Shown in pieces: positions 49,875-61,727 of a stretch of DNA of 64,000 nucleotides. The DNA is from Mortierella alpina (taxonomy: Eukaryota > Mortierellomycota > Mortierellomycetes > Mortierellales > Mortierellaceae): the NCBI GenBank assembly GCA_029449245.1, contig JANATF010000004.1, forward strand, positions 1,364,001-1,428,000, in the 5' to 3' direction. How positions within the stretch are numbered: position 1 is the stretch's first letter; every line of letters begins with the position of its first letter. The notes beneath the pieces are model-generated. The model made no database searches. It was given only the letters and a program-made list of their open reading frames with translations, and had not been told where the DNA came from. The position numbers and the translations under genes are program-made.

Positions 49875-52800
49875 ATGAAGAAGCGAGGCAGCTCCAAGGC
49901 CGCATCTAAAGACAAGAAGAAAACCGCGACAGTAGTAACCGACGCCGCCGCAGCATCAGCCCCTGGGACAGGCGACAAGAGGCAGCTGCCATTAGACTTT
50001 AGTCGCCATGCAGTCCAGGCGAAAAAGGTCACCGTCGAAAACCCTACTAAAACCAGCGTGGGCGATCCTTCTCCTTGGAGCTCGTCTTCACTCTCGGCAT
50101 TAGAGCCTGAGGTCATCAGGGTCAACCTTATGGCATGCATGCGACCAAGCCTCGGAAAAGATTGCAACGGTGTGGAAAAACAAGTCTTGGAAAACAACTC
50201 TGAGGAAAGTCCTTGTTCTGCGAGGAAGGATCTGGATGATTTTACGGGAGAGCCACACGTCGAGGAGGAGACGAAAAACGATGATATCAACAGCACTGAA
50301 AGTAGCAAAGGTTGCGAGGCTAGTGACAGGTCGCCTGAACGACCTACAATGGATCCTACTAGTTGGTCTCCAGGCACAGATTTCGTGGAAAACGAGGATG
50401 ATTTAGCATCCGACCTCAAGAGGGAGGACCCCTTCGGAACTAACGACCTCCTGCCTATCAAAGGCGAGCCAGAAGGCGATGATGGCAATGGAAACTTGGA
50501 CGTACTACTGTCACCTCGGTTCCGATGGAAGACGGTCTACGTGGCTGCGTTCGAATTAGCATTGGATACAGTTTTGCCTGAAGAAGCATTTCTCTTTACG
50601 GACGAGGAGCATGCATTGTTTGAGACTTACAGAGCTCTCCCAGGTACAAGAAACGTGTTATTGCGCCGATTCAATGCGCTAGCAAGCACATCTTTTTCTA
50701 TCAGTTGTTTATTTATTCTGGGCTGTTGCATTAATAGATGACCCAAAGCACTTGTTCGTCCGCTTGTTCCTGCGCAAGCAAAAGTTTTGGATCCGAATGA
50801 ACCAGCTAGAGAATCGGTACAAGGAAATAGAGGACCTGGAGTCCGCGACTCAGCAATTGATCGCCGCTGGACTGTTGATGGACCAGAGTCAGCTATCTGA
50901 CCCTGAGGATGCTCTGGCCATGCTGAACGTGGATGAACTCAAGCTTTTGGCGCGCAGGGTGGGATTTATGGAAAAGCTGTCTGGCAAGCAAGTATGACTT
51001 ATTTGCTAAGTTGCATTTTTTTTTTTTTTTTGTTTATTTTCGATGTAAATGACAGACACAAACCCTTTCTTCCTTTATGATCATGTAGCGACAGGTGCTG
51101 ATTTCGAACATCCTGGAACACTATCGGCAACAATCCTTTTTATCGAAGAGGCTGCTTTTAGCACCAGGTGGAACGCCGGATGGGGAGGGACCTGGTCGGA
51201 AAACAGGTCTTACAACGCATGTCTTTGCAGGCGATACCACAAAGAGGAATCGAGCGCTGATCCAAAAGATTGCCGACATTGCTGGTGAGTCTTCAAACGC
51301 TTCATCGCAACAGGAAGGCGTCTAGCTGTGTTAAAAGAAAAATTGTCTTTATTTATGAATCAAAAATCCATAATAGGTCCCAGTGTCAAAATATACCCTA
51401 ATATCGTGAAGGTGTTCGAGCGCCTTCATCTGGTCTTTTACAGAAGTCGAGAGTATTCGGAACGACCTACGCTCTTGGAAGCTATCTTGGCCAAGATTGG
51501 TCAAAGGACATTCCCCACTTACGAGATCACTCGTACAAGTACCGTTTTCAGGAGCAGAGATGAGTTGCTAAAGTATGAGGAGGCCATCAAACTGCAGTTT
51601 GAGCTCTCAAAGATGATCGAGTCTGCTATGGGACCCGGGCGTGAGGCCGTCATCTATGTGCGTGATCCTGACGAAGGACTTGCTAGTGGCAGGGGCAATA
51701 AGGCGCGGCGATCCAATAGTGCCAAGTCGGCTAAAGGCATCGGCGATGATGATGGCGCATCCGAGGATGCCGCAGCCAAATCTGACGCAGGAGATCAAGA
51801 TCCGGAGCAGGTACGGAGGCGACAGGAAGTGATCGGGATTTATGAAACGGTTATCGAGAAGGCAGAGGGGGTGAGGGACGCGTGGAGGCAATACATTGCC
51901 AGTGAAGCTGAGGTGACCAAATGCAGTCCAAACTACTTCCTCTTGCGATATTCACCAGGTACGGATCAATAGGCGTGGCAATGTTTCTTTTAAAATTGAT
52001 GCCTTCTGATTTGAGGCAAGTGGCTAATGTTCGGCGCACATATAGGTTGGGTCTATACACAGATTCTTAGACTGGAGCTCCGAGCATTTGCTTTTCTAAA
52101 GCGCTTCGAGGAAGAGTCCATATTGCTGCATGAGCTGCTTGACCAATATATATATTCGCTCGGACAGCGCGGTGGTTGGTACGAGCGATTGGCCCTCATA
52201 AAATCCAACTATGCATTTCATAAACGGATGGGCAAGCAGGAAGCGTTGCAAGTGTGTATGATGGCACTAAGGGACAAGCATGTTCATGCAGGTATGTCAC
52301 TGTTGTCAATGGACGATGCTGCTTTGCTTACCAATGTGCGATATAGTACTAATATGCCTGTATCAACAGTGGATGCAACGCTCATACAGGCTAGGATCGT
52401 CAGGCTAGAGTCGGAACTTCGCCTGCCATTTCGAGAGCGCCACGACTTTTCGTATTTAACGTTGCGAAAGGCTCAACAACGCATCTTGACAGGTGAACGA
52501 CTTAACACCCCCGGGACGGCAGCACCTTCCTATGCATCCTCGCATTCTTACTCGTTTGTCCCAAACTCTATGGGATCCACGCATCCTGTCGCCCAGCAGC
52601 GACCACTCTGGAGAAACATAGATGGATCGGATTGTGGTGTGGAAGAGCTCGCTCTGAGTTATTATGGAACACTTGGCTACCGGGGCTACCACTCCGAGAA
52701 CAGTATCCTGTCGACCTTGTTTGGACTCTTGTTTTGGGACATTCTCTTCTATCCACAGCCTGGTGTTTTCGAGACTTTGTACCAGACCGAGCCCTTAGAT

Positions 52801-53904
52801 TTGCGTACTGATGCGTTCTTCATCCAAAGACAGGATATGATTATGGAGCGTATCGAAAACATTGCCAAGGCGACCGTTATCGATGATTTCAATGAGCTGT
52901 CTGTGGCCGAATGCTCAACATCAGCATCAACATCAACATCTAGTGCTGTAAAGAAGGAGGAGGCGGAGGCCGATGGCAGTGACGAGAATGAATCCTTGGT
53001 GCGTCGACGGCCTACAAGAAAGGCACCTGTCTTAAAGCCTGTGGATCAGATATTGATGAAAAGCCTGCTATTCGAAGATGAAATTAGACAGGAACTCGAA
53101 GGAGATGACGGTTCGGAGGAACGCCAAGCACAACGCGCTCTCGAAGAGTTTTTGGCTAAAAAAAGGCGTGCATGTTTCTACCTGGATCTTCTCGGAACCC
53201 ACGATGATATGTATCGAGAGAAAGGCGTTTTTTGCGTGGGCGTTAACTGGACCTTTACAAAGGAGGAACTGTTGCAGATTGCTGAGGTATGTGCGCCTTT
53301 TATGAACAGATTTTTAATATGGTCAAGAAGAATATTTCTAACGCGATGACGACTTCTAATGTGCTACACTTTATTAGTGCATTGGTGGGAATGCCTTGGC
53401 CGAGATATGCAAAGTTCTTGCACAAGAGTACAGCAAGCGTTGCTCCGGCATGCCTGATCTCTGGTAGGTTGATGGAATAGCCTTGTGAACGGATTGTGGC
53501 GGCTCACAATTGCTCGTCATGTCAGCTGGTGCTTAAATATCATCAAATCCTCATTTTGCTCAACCCAACCCAATCTAATGTATCTTGTTCTTATGCCTCC
53601 ATGTACTTAATAGCTGTTGGAACTACGAGAAGAAACTGGTCAAGTTTGTAGAAGGTAAGGAAATGCATCAGGTTGCCAGCTCGCTATATTTATGACGAAT
53701 ATCTTAGTAGCTAAAGCATCTCATTTGCAATTACTTTGTTTCTCATTGATCCTCATAGTCAAAGGACCTGGGGATCGGCTTTCGTCGAAGCAACAGGTTT
53801 GGATCGACTTGTTAACGTCGCTGCAAGTCGATATCGAACTATGCATCGTGCAGGTATCCAAGGCTGAAGACGCGTTTCTAGAGGAGCGCGCAGCATTTAA
53901 TTAG
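49875..53904 (+). CDS. FAN1: FAN1-type structure-specific nuclease
   Basis: DNA interstrand crosslink repair nuclease of the Fanconi-associated FAN1 family. Exons 49875-50643, 50738-50991, 51089-51284, 51377-51958, 52046-52291, 52370-53286, 53378-53466, 53614-53654 and 53759-53904 sum to 3,240 nt and 1,079 residues. Order: a disordered N-terminal part without an obvious UBZ finger, a SAP-like segment (LNVDELKLLARRVGF), a helical TPR-like region (LRAFAFLKRFEEESILLHEL), and the C-terminal VRR-NUC domain. Catalytic PD-(D/E)XK residues are visible in GGNALAEICKVLAQEYSKR, GMPDL and FVEVKGPGDRLSSKQQVW. An insertion in the linker (51660-51800) is charged and low complexity. The fifth intron (52292-52369) is 78 nt and lacks stops, so retention would keep the frame. 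Confidence 0.93.
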
Positions 53905-54685
53905 CAGTAGAGTGAGATATGGGAGTCGATCCCTCAACGGTCGATGGCAGTAAAGTGGTCAAGAACTATATGTACAGCAAAGTAGCTCATCGTGCCTTTA
54001 AACATTGTTTGCCGCAGTGAGCACGCAAGGGACACAGGAACAGCGAATGGGACAACCAGAGCCCGGACGCGTGCCACAGGCAGGGCCAAATGGTGGGTCG
54101 ATGCAAAATGCATTCAGGGCAGAGGGCATAGCCCAGACGACTGCCTGGAAGGCTTGCAGTCGATGTTGGACGAATAAGGTTGAGTGAGGGTCGACAAGGC
54201 CTGGATCATGCGGGATATTTTACCGCGCACGACGCGTCATGAGCTCTGCGGCACCGCAGCTCGCACTTCATACTTCTGTTGCTGGGGATTATGGGTGATA
54301 ACAAGTGCTTATCTACATGCTTTCATGAGAGCAATTGAAAGGACACGAGGTTCAAGAGAGAGAGAGGGAGAGAGAAAGAGAAGAGAGAGTAGGAGAGTCC
54401 ATGTATGCGTTGGGGGGTATCACGACAAAATCTCGTCGGCGAGTGTGTGTCGTATCAGGGACGTGAGTTTTCGCTCCGCTGCTTCTCATCACACCATTCA
54501 ACAACCTTTCAGTTAAATCTCCATCATTGCTTTGCATCAATCAATTCTCTCATTACGTCTCTTTACATCACACTTAATTCCCTTCTCCATCCGTCTTCAT
54601 CGTATATGACTTCCTCTATCTATTCTCACGGTTCTATTATTTTTCTTTAATAACAACATCGACCAGCCAAGCACTCCTTGCAAAC
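53905..54685. other. No gene seen between FAN1 and the RNI-like gene
   Basis: Contains GA repeats at 54355-54395. Downstream of that, T/C-rich leader sequence runs up to the next ATG. Small open frames here show no splice context. Confidence 0.45.
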
Positions 54686-57600
54686 ATGAACGAATATCAA
54701 ATGCTCCAACAAAGAGGGGTCCAGGAATTGGTGGAAGTAGCTCTAGATGAGGAAGGCCTGCCATGCGTTTATCTCCACGATATTAGCCGCCGTTTCCCCA
54801 ACGCGAGTATGATATCTGCCTACGGAGCGCGGGTTGCTTTCGAGCTTAGCAGCAGTGGAGTCCCGTAAGTGTGATTTAGAGTGATTTCAGACACCGCGCA
54901 CAGCACGCGCAATGTATCTACTTGAGACCAACCCAAAAGAGCTAGCTGACTGACATACTCCTGTATCGTGGCGTTACAGTAAGCAACCGTTGCGAATTCC
55001 ATATCTGGAGAACCGAGTGTTGGACGTCGAGTCAGACAATAGCGATCTCGAATGGTCGCAAGAGGCTACAGCAGCCAGGATCGTGGCCGCTGCTACATCT
55101 GCCGCACTAGCCGCACCAGCAAACACGGTCCACACTCGTCCTATCACCAATGACCTAGGATCTGATTGTAATCAGCACACCTTTAATGAGATTCATAACG
55201 ACAACGACAACGACAGCTTTAACAACTACGGCAGCGATAGCGACAGCAACAATGCAGAGAGCGAGGACTTTTTCGATATGACAGAGTCAATTGCATCCTC
55301 GGACGAAGACGAGAACTTTCAAGACGCAGAGTTGGAGGAGCTTCTCAGACCTTCACGCATGCCTATTCCCATCCCTATCAGCCCTCCCGCGACAAACACT
55401 TTGTATATTGAAACGTCGTCTTCTGTGGCCTCAGAACGAACGCTAGGAACCGTGCAGAGCTATGAACGGCTGAGGCTAGGACCACTGACGCCTGTTCCTG
55501 AACATAGTTATATTTCTGGCCACGTTGACACCAACCCAGCCATTATCAACAGTTCATTTTCACCCTTCACCAGAGATTCACCACCGGCATTCGAGGAGAT
55601 AGAAATTACATCTACACAGCTCATATCTGCTGTGGTCCCTACAACGGACGCTGATCTACGACATGCTGCCATCACCGAGGCGCCTGAGGAGGATAGCCTG
55701 GCTCCAGCTCCACCCTCGTACGAAGTGCTCGACCCTGGGACTCATCGGCCTCACCAGCCGAGCACCCCAATGGCAGCCGATGCATTGCCTGCACCTACAG
55801 CAACTCTTGACGATCCGGCCGAGCGCCACCTTGTACTTGACCGGAACAGGATCATTAAGCGCATCGCTCAGTCCATCCTCGGTCAGAAATACGAATCTGA
55901 TTCCTGCCCCCATCCACCGCTGTTCGTGCTTCTGCCCGAGAACCCCCTCCAGTGGTCATATGAAAACATCCTTCACAACAAAATGCGACTGCACTTTCTA
56001 TGCGATTGTTGTAAGCACGAGCAAACCTACAACACCGCCCAGGATACACTGACAGGACTTGCCGCCAAGCAGAACCTGCATGTGAACGACGATAGAGGAT
56101 TCGAGGTTCGAATGGATCGATTCGAGGACCAGCTGCTGCTTATCAAGTTTGGACACTACATTCTTCACTTGCTCCGGATATTGCAGTACGGAGTGTCACT
56201 GGACGACATGTTCGTTGCGGCAGCATTCGATCAGCTGGTGCCTCTGCCTATCAGCTACAAAGGAACACTTGTTATGGACCCAGAGTTACACTACAAACAA
56301 AAGCTGAACGTGGAGCGGTCGGTCGCGTTCATGGAGGCCTTGCTTGGGGACGAATACGAGGATGAGGCTGCGGAAATTGTCCGTCGTGTGGATATGAATG
56401 GCTTTAGACTGCTGAACTCGATCATCAAACGCCCGCCGTATGCGCGCTCTGAGGCATCTAGATTCTCGATCTCGGATTCGGAGCAGGACTTGGACCTGAG
56501 CGATATCCACCAAGGTGGCAGCGGGCTTTACAAGGTGCTTCAAACTGACGGAAAGGTTCGGTGGTCGTGCGGAAAGTTCTACAGTCTCAGTTACCCCCGC
56601 CCTTGCGCCGCACACGACCAACACACGCGCACAGCTGACTTGAGTGCAGCAAACAAGGGTCAATTTGACATTCGTGTCATTGCCATCAGCAAGCTGAAGG
56701 CACTCCTTCGGATTGAGATCACGCTCAACTGGGACATCGAGAAGGGCCATTTCGCGGACTTGATGATGACAATCCAGCGCGATGCCGAGACGTTATCAGC
56801 AATAGTCATTCGGCTCAACAAGCATGTAGCACCTCTCGTATGGAGGAAGGGCTTGCAGAGCAGAGATGGAGATGACCATCAGCCCATTTCTGAGGTTATC
56901 AGCCTATTCAAGAACAGGAACATCCGGCATGTTGAACTTGAGGGTGATATCGACCCGATGACGGTGCCAAACATCGGGACCATGGACTTTTCCAACCTGA
57001 ACATCCTCAGCATCATGAAGAGCAACAATCGTGGATACCAGAACAAAGTATTACCCTCAGACAGCAGTTTCGGTTCTGCGGAGGCTGTCAACAATGTTCC
57101 AACATCTCCGAAGACATACACGCAGGAGACGTATATTCCTCAGTTGGTTTCCTTCCTCAACTGCTGCAGTTTACTTACTGAGCTGTCCTTGGGGTTCCCG
57201 GATGCGGTGCCGGGCCATATCAGGATTTTGAACGCCTGCATGGCCAGCTTGTCGCGATTACAGCGCCTAGATCTTTACAGAGTCCTTTCAACCAGCACCA
57301 GTGGCAATCGCAACAACGCAGCAGCGAGAATCAACCGTAAACTGGAGCTCTCCGTTAGTCTCTCAGCATCCAAGATCATGCGGTTGTACCTGGCAGATTG
57401 CAAGACCACAGGCGAAGGCAAGACAAAGCTACTCGAGTCCTTGGAGGAGCTGCTCATGGATGCTGGGCCTTCCCTCGAGGACCTAGAGCTCCGATACGTC
57501 GGCTTTAATGACAAGCATGCACACGCACTCGAGGTGGGCACCAAGCCTTTTGCGGGCCAACATGCTTGTCGACTGCGGCGGTTGGTGATCCATGGCAAGG

Positions 57601-59096
57601 GGCTGGAGATCAGAGGGGTTTCAGCCTTGAAGCGCGTGTTAAGACGTGCCACCAAACCCATGAGGCACAACAGCGCACATTCATCAAATCGCAGCGGGAG
57701 CGGGAGCGGTATCGGAACGAGCGGTACCTCTGACCATTCAATCGTGTCTATAGCTGCTGCTGAATCTTCAATGACAGAGGATCAGGAAACGCTTTCATTC
57801 GGGATCATGCTGGAGCAAGCGACATTGTTACATTTGGAACTATGCTCCATCGATAGTTTGAACGACTCGGACTGGGCGAATCTACTGAGTGAGCTGAGCC
57901 CCAAGCGACTGCTCACCCTCGATCTTCAAGGAGTGCGGTTTGGAGATCGTGCTACGGCGATGTTGGCACGGAATTCTGGAGATGAAATAGATGATCCTCG
58001 TTTCGCGCCTTCCTCGTCACCTTCCTCGTCATTTGCACCACTCCGATTGCAGACACTTCGACTGGGTTGCCCAACCTTGTCGCACAAGGGTGTGATTCCA
58101 TTGCGTGAGTTCCTTTCGCGACTGACGCATCTGTCAACCCTCAGTCTGCATGGGTTCCGCACAGTGACCGCTGAGCAATGGATAGATATGATGGCCAGAG
58201 TCGCATTTCGGTGGATCGAGGTGATCGAGGTAGTGAGCCCTGGGTACGACGATAAATGTGCCCAGTACCTGGGCGACAGGATCCAAGCCCGAAGTCAGCC
58301 ACCATCAACAGAGACCACCAGCACTGCGGATGTTTCGAGAGAGTCCTTTGCAGAGCCAGCGCTGCCTTTGTACAACGCACAATCTCCTGCGACGACCTCT
58401 TCCGATGATTCGATTGTCACAGCGGCTTCCACATCCTGCGACCCCATCTCAGTCACGCGGTTCGAGAGAAGGGGTTCTATGTCGTCAAGATTTTTTGGAT
58501 CCATTACGTCGTCATCTTTGGCCTTGAATGGAAGGAAGCGGTCCCTGGAGAAGAGCTCTCTGGAAAAGGGCCTTGGGAATTTACCCACTCCTGCTTTGCA
58601 GACTTCATCAACCTCTCGTCCAGGCCCCTCACAAAAGTATCTCGAGATCGATCTGCGGTACACCGATGTGTCCGCCAAGGGATTGTCGCTTCTACGGAGT
58701 CAGATGGGCGGTCAGGCCAAGAAGGTGATTGTCAGGACTAGGGATGACGAGGAGAAAGAAGAAGCAGACAACAGCAGCTGCGGAAACAATGAAAACCAAG
58801 CAGAATCGAACAAGCTGGCTGCCAAGCTACGGGAGGAGAGAGAGAGCGACGACGTATCGAGTCGGGTGGGTGGCAATGAACGCAGAGAATCCCGAACACT
58901 GTCGAAGTCGTTCGCGACCGTCTCATCTTCGTCAGCACTCTTCGCGTATCACACCTCGTCAGTGGCCACGGCGCCTGAGCAGAAGCAACGGTCTATCACC
59001 CAGACAGGAAGTGGGGGCAGTGATCCGCTGCAGGAAAACATGTCTTCCAGTACAGCAAAGTTTTCGAAACTGAAGACGTTCTTTTCAAAAAAATAA
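54686..59096 (+). CDS. Large RNI/leucine-rich-repeat protein, lineage-type
   Basis: Exons 54686-54864 and 54980-59096 give 4,296 nt and 1,431 residues. After an acidic Asn/Asp/Ser-rich region come a conserved-looking block at about 365-475 (HPPLFVLLPENPLQW, RLHFLCDCCKHEQTY, GHYILHLLRILQYGVSLDDM) and a long alpha/beta region. The latter has irregular leucine-rich repeats resembling ribonuclease-inhibitor folds (HVELEGDIDPMTVP, LTELSLGFPD, LEDLELRYVGFND, LLTLDLQGVRFGD, LSTLSLHGFRT). There is no transmembrane helix or signal peptide. The C-terminus is Ser/Glu-rich and ends in a basic peptide, KFSKLKTFFSKK. Many Mortierella proteins of unknown function share this block order, which is from general knowledge and not checked. 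They may belong to an expanded, possibly NLR-like or F-box-like recognition family. No catalytic domain is evident. Confidence 0.7.
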
Positions 59097-59243
59097 TAAA
59101 TCACTGGTCTATTTAGTAAGAGCTACCCTTCTCGTTAACGTGTTAACTTATAGGACATCACCATCGCCATCGATCGCGATAGCCTTATCGTGGCCTAAAG
59201 GGATACAAATAAAGCCACCATTAGGTTGCCTTGAGCTCTTACG

Positions 59244-59450
59244 ATGACCCCTCATAAAGCCAAGAGGCAAGGCACCAGCCTCCGGGTTAGAAGTATCACC
59301 AAGTTCACGCCCGGCACTGTTTTCTTGATTTGTTCATCTTCGCAATCTGAGTACCGGAATCGACCTGTTCGGCTGGCCACTCACTCGCGGACAACGTCCT
59401 CTTCACTCTTGATGAGTACCCAAATCCGCCCTGACAGACACAAAGTTTAG
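59244..59450 (+). pseudogene. Decayed copy of the 61961-62344 exon
   Basis: Bases from about 59309 to 59380 match 61924-61995 (CACGCCCGGCA, TTTTCTTG, CTGTTCGGC). In this copy the protein-like exon that follows in the second unit is missing: the match breaks after about 70 bases and resumes at the common duplication sequence near 59397. I infer a deletion here or an insertion in the other copy. Confidence 0.5.
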
Positions 59451-60322
59451 CTCCTTATATAGCACCACGATTCATCTGCTCCTCCATAGCACCATAGTTA
59501 GGAACTGAACCATCAACCTAGCGGGTTTCTTTGAACTGAATCATAAATTGTTACATGGCATGTTGATTGGCAAGACCAAGGAGGCGAATCAGGAATTGTT
59601 TAATGCGAATCTTGCCGCTTCTTGAATTTGGTTATAATTGCGATTCAAACGGCTCGGACGATCGAGCTCGTTCTGGACAAACCCGCCGTGCCGGTAGAAT
59701 CGCATTATAAGCATTTAGACACTAGTCGACGCGCTTCTGCAAGAACCGGCCATGATCGGCCAATGACAGGCGCCATACGGTTGCAATGGCCCATATGCAA
59801 GTGCCTGGGATCTCAGGGACAGTGGGCCAGTGCTTTTTTTAGGTTTGTGCGCTTGTGCAAATACATATAATGCTGTATAAGAACCTTCAGAGAGTCCTCG
59901 CAGATCGCACTGAGTGCCTGACACTGCTTCCCAGGCCACCCAGTAGCCATAGAGACCATTACGGCTCCCCCAAGGACCTGGATCGAAAGTCTTACGGGGT
60001 ATAAGGTTAGGGTTCTCACTTCCATGACTCTGTGCCAAAAAAATAGGGTACAAGAGGTGTAGTAGTGACAGTATATTCAAAAGCTATTCTTCTTGGGTAC
60101 AGATCAGGGCTATTCTTATACTTGTTATTATGGAATGTTCTGGAGCCCGGATGTTGACGAAGCAGTGCAGCTTCGTAAACAGACTTGCGACTATGTCTGG
60201 ATGATGTTGGTACGTGACGACTCACAGTTTCCAGCAATGCTGTTTGAGTCGCATCTGTGATCTTGGGGTCATGAAAAGATGTTGTCACGTTCCGCGCGGT
60301 TGATGTGCAAGTCAAACGAAGA

Positions 60323-60718
60323 CTAGTTGAGCGATTCTGCCTTTTTCCCGAGACACTCATTCATTTTCTTCTTTGCCTTTTTCTTTTCGTCATCGCTAGG
60401 CTTTTTGAAACCGTTCCGTTCTAAGCATTCACCCAATTTCTTCATTTTTTCTTCATTTTTGGGGCAGAATGTCTGTTTGGCCTCCGCCGCTGTTACGGGA
60501 TCGCTTTCAAAAACTTCCTTGTTGCAGGATGACAGTGCCTTAAAGAAGTCCGGTTGGAGTTCGCTCAGGCATTCCCGAGTAGGTTTAACGAAGGCCTCGA
60601 ACAGTTTGACTTTTTCGTCGTCAGCCTCACAAAGTTGATCCAGTTGCTTCTCCTCACTGCTTTGTGCTGCTGTAAGACTCGTGAGAATGCAGACTACAAT
60701 CAAGAATTGGAGCTTCAT
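60323..60718 (-). CDS. Small secreted six-cysteine protein, copy 1
   Basis: A 131-residue secreted protein without introns. The start at 60718 opens a signal peptide (MKLQFLIVVCILTSLTAA). The mature region of about 113 residues is mostly charged and predicted helical. It carries six cysteines (QLCEAD, RECLSE, SSCNKE, TFCPK, GECLE, NECLG), enough for three disulfides. It ends in a lysine-rich helix (DEKKKAKKKMNECLGKKAE). Paralog at 63202-63582 keeps all six cysteines with equal spacing. I recognise no named family. The pattern fits fungal secreted effectors, antimicrobial or carrier proteins, but function is unknown. Confidence 0.85.
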   Translation of the reverse strand: MKLQFLIVVCILTSLTAAQSSEEKQLDQLCEADDEKVKLFEAFVKPTRECLSELQPDFFKALSSCNKEVFESDPVTAAEAKQTFCPKNEEKMKKLGECLERNGFKKPSDDEKKKAKKKMNECLGKKAESLN

Positions 60719-60834
60719 CGTCGACTGGGATGGAGAAAGTGATTGTTGTACAGGGTGGAACAAAAGGTAGAGGTTGATTGAATGAAGCGAATTGGAGTGA
60801 AGTGTTAAAAGATTAGAAGAAAGAAAACAAACGG

Positions 60835-60920
60835 CGTCAGATGTAGCAAGGATAAATAGTTGAAAATATCAATGCGAGCTTGGGCGGGAGAAGTGCATTA
60901 AATAGTGGCAAGGACTTTGA
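60835..60920 (-). promoter_or_regulatory. Conserved promoter segment, secreted protein copy 1
   Basis: Sequence GTCAGATGTAGCAAGGATAA through TTAAATAGTGGCAAGGAC recurs at 61376-61465 and 63701-63790. On the coding strand it holds two TATA-like elements (CTATTTATCC and CACTATTTAATG), about 135 and 180 bp before the ATG. Confidence 0.5.
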
Positions 60921-61375
60921 TGAGAAATGCCGGGAAAGGGAGGAGAAATGGAAAGGTTATAGAGATCAGTGGGGAGGCGAAAGATCAAAAGGGAATGCGG
61001 ATGCAAAATAGGATGATAAAGCGAATACTAGAGACAGACAAACAGATATGAGAAACAGACCACCGGTCATAGAATAAGCGAGGAGGTGACAAAGGACTGC
61101 AGGATGTGCACAAGAGGATAAAAAAAGCGATTGGATGTGAGGGGAGAAAAAGAGGTTGGCATGCACATTCAGGGATGAGGGAAAAAAATCAGCTCTAGAA
61201 AAAAGAACCTTGGAAGGTGCTGCAAAATAAGGATAAGACGCTGGAGCATGGAAGGAGTAGATATAAGGGCAGGGAAGAGCGAAGGAAGGTAAGGGGAGAG
61301 TAAGAGGATGCAGGAAAAAACAGGGAAGAGATTCCTAAAAAAAAATAGATGGAAATGTAGAAAGCACGCGTCGCA

Positions 61376-61465
61376 CCGTGTCAGATGTAGGGAGGATAAA
61401 TAGTTTGAAAAAATCTATGTGGGCTTGGACGGAGTAGTGCTTTAAATAGAGGCAAGGGCTGTGAT
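61376..61465 (-). repeat. Orphan third copy of the secreted-protein promoter segment
   Basis: Clearly related to 60835-60920 but more diverged (AGGGAGGATAAATAGTTTG, TTTAAATAGAGGCAAGGG). The coding sequence expected downstream on the minus strand is not present. It marks the remains of another repeat unit. Confidence 0.7.
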
Positions 61466-61528
61466 GAGGATGGATGCGATGGGATGGATGCAGGGTGAGA
61501 AAAAAGGAAAAAATCTCGTTGCTTTACA

Positions 61529-61727
61529 ACTGGATAGCCGGTTGTGGCAGCCAAGCGTTCATGGCGACGTTGCTCACTGATCCTTCGATGTCGGCTCTTA
61601 CTAAAATACTGAAGCAGAATTCAATAATTGGTGACCAGCTTGAGAAAGCAATGGCCCGAAGCTATCATCCGTTGGAATATGACTGAACGCCTCTAAGTCA
61701 GAATCCGCGCAAGAACGCGACGATCAC
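61529..61727 (+). pseudogene. Degenerate 3'-end fragment of 28S rRNA
   Basis: The stretch reproduces domain VI-type LSU rRNA blocks: GTTGTGGCAGCCAAGCGTTC, GATCCTTCGATGTCGGCTCT, GAAGCAGAATTCA, then CTGAACGCCTCTAAGTCAGA. Between GAAGCAGAATTCA and the CGAAGCTATCATCCGTTGG block the roughly 190 bases that normally include the sarcin-ricin loop (AGTACGAGAGGA) are gone. Several usually invariant positions are changed. It is therefore a non-functional relic, not a ribosomal gene. The next 130 bases (to about 61860) may belong to it but I cannot confirm that. Confidence 0.8.

Larger units (their letters stand above)
59397..61200. repeat. First unit of a tandem segmental duplication
   Basis: This segment matches 62347-64000 over long stretches, including noncoding DNA: TATATAGCACCA, GGAACTGAACCATCAACC, AACCGGCCATGATCGGCC and the promoter of the secreted-protein gene. 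Unit offset is about 2.86-2.95 kb. Flanks are as conserved as the coding part, which suggests a fairly recent duplication or gene conversion. Confidence 0.85.
60719..61528. other. Promoter of secreted protein copy 1 and AG-rich spacer
   Basis: Holds the conserved promoter segment of copy 1 (about 60835-60920), then an A/G-rich stretch, then a second promoter-like copy (61376-61465) with no gene behind it. Coding frames are absent. Confidence 0.5.

Noticed and set aside
52292-52369. Reading FAN1 exons 5 and 6 as one continuous exon
   Set aside because: The segment has full donor, branch and acceptor signals and the joined protein aligns better with FAN1; kept as an intron with possible retention.
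61529-61727. Functional 28S rRNA gene
   Set aside because: The core containing the sarcin-ricin loop is missing and normally invariant positions are altered.
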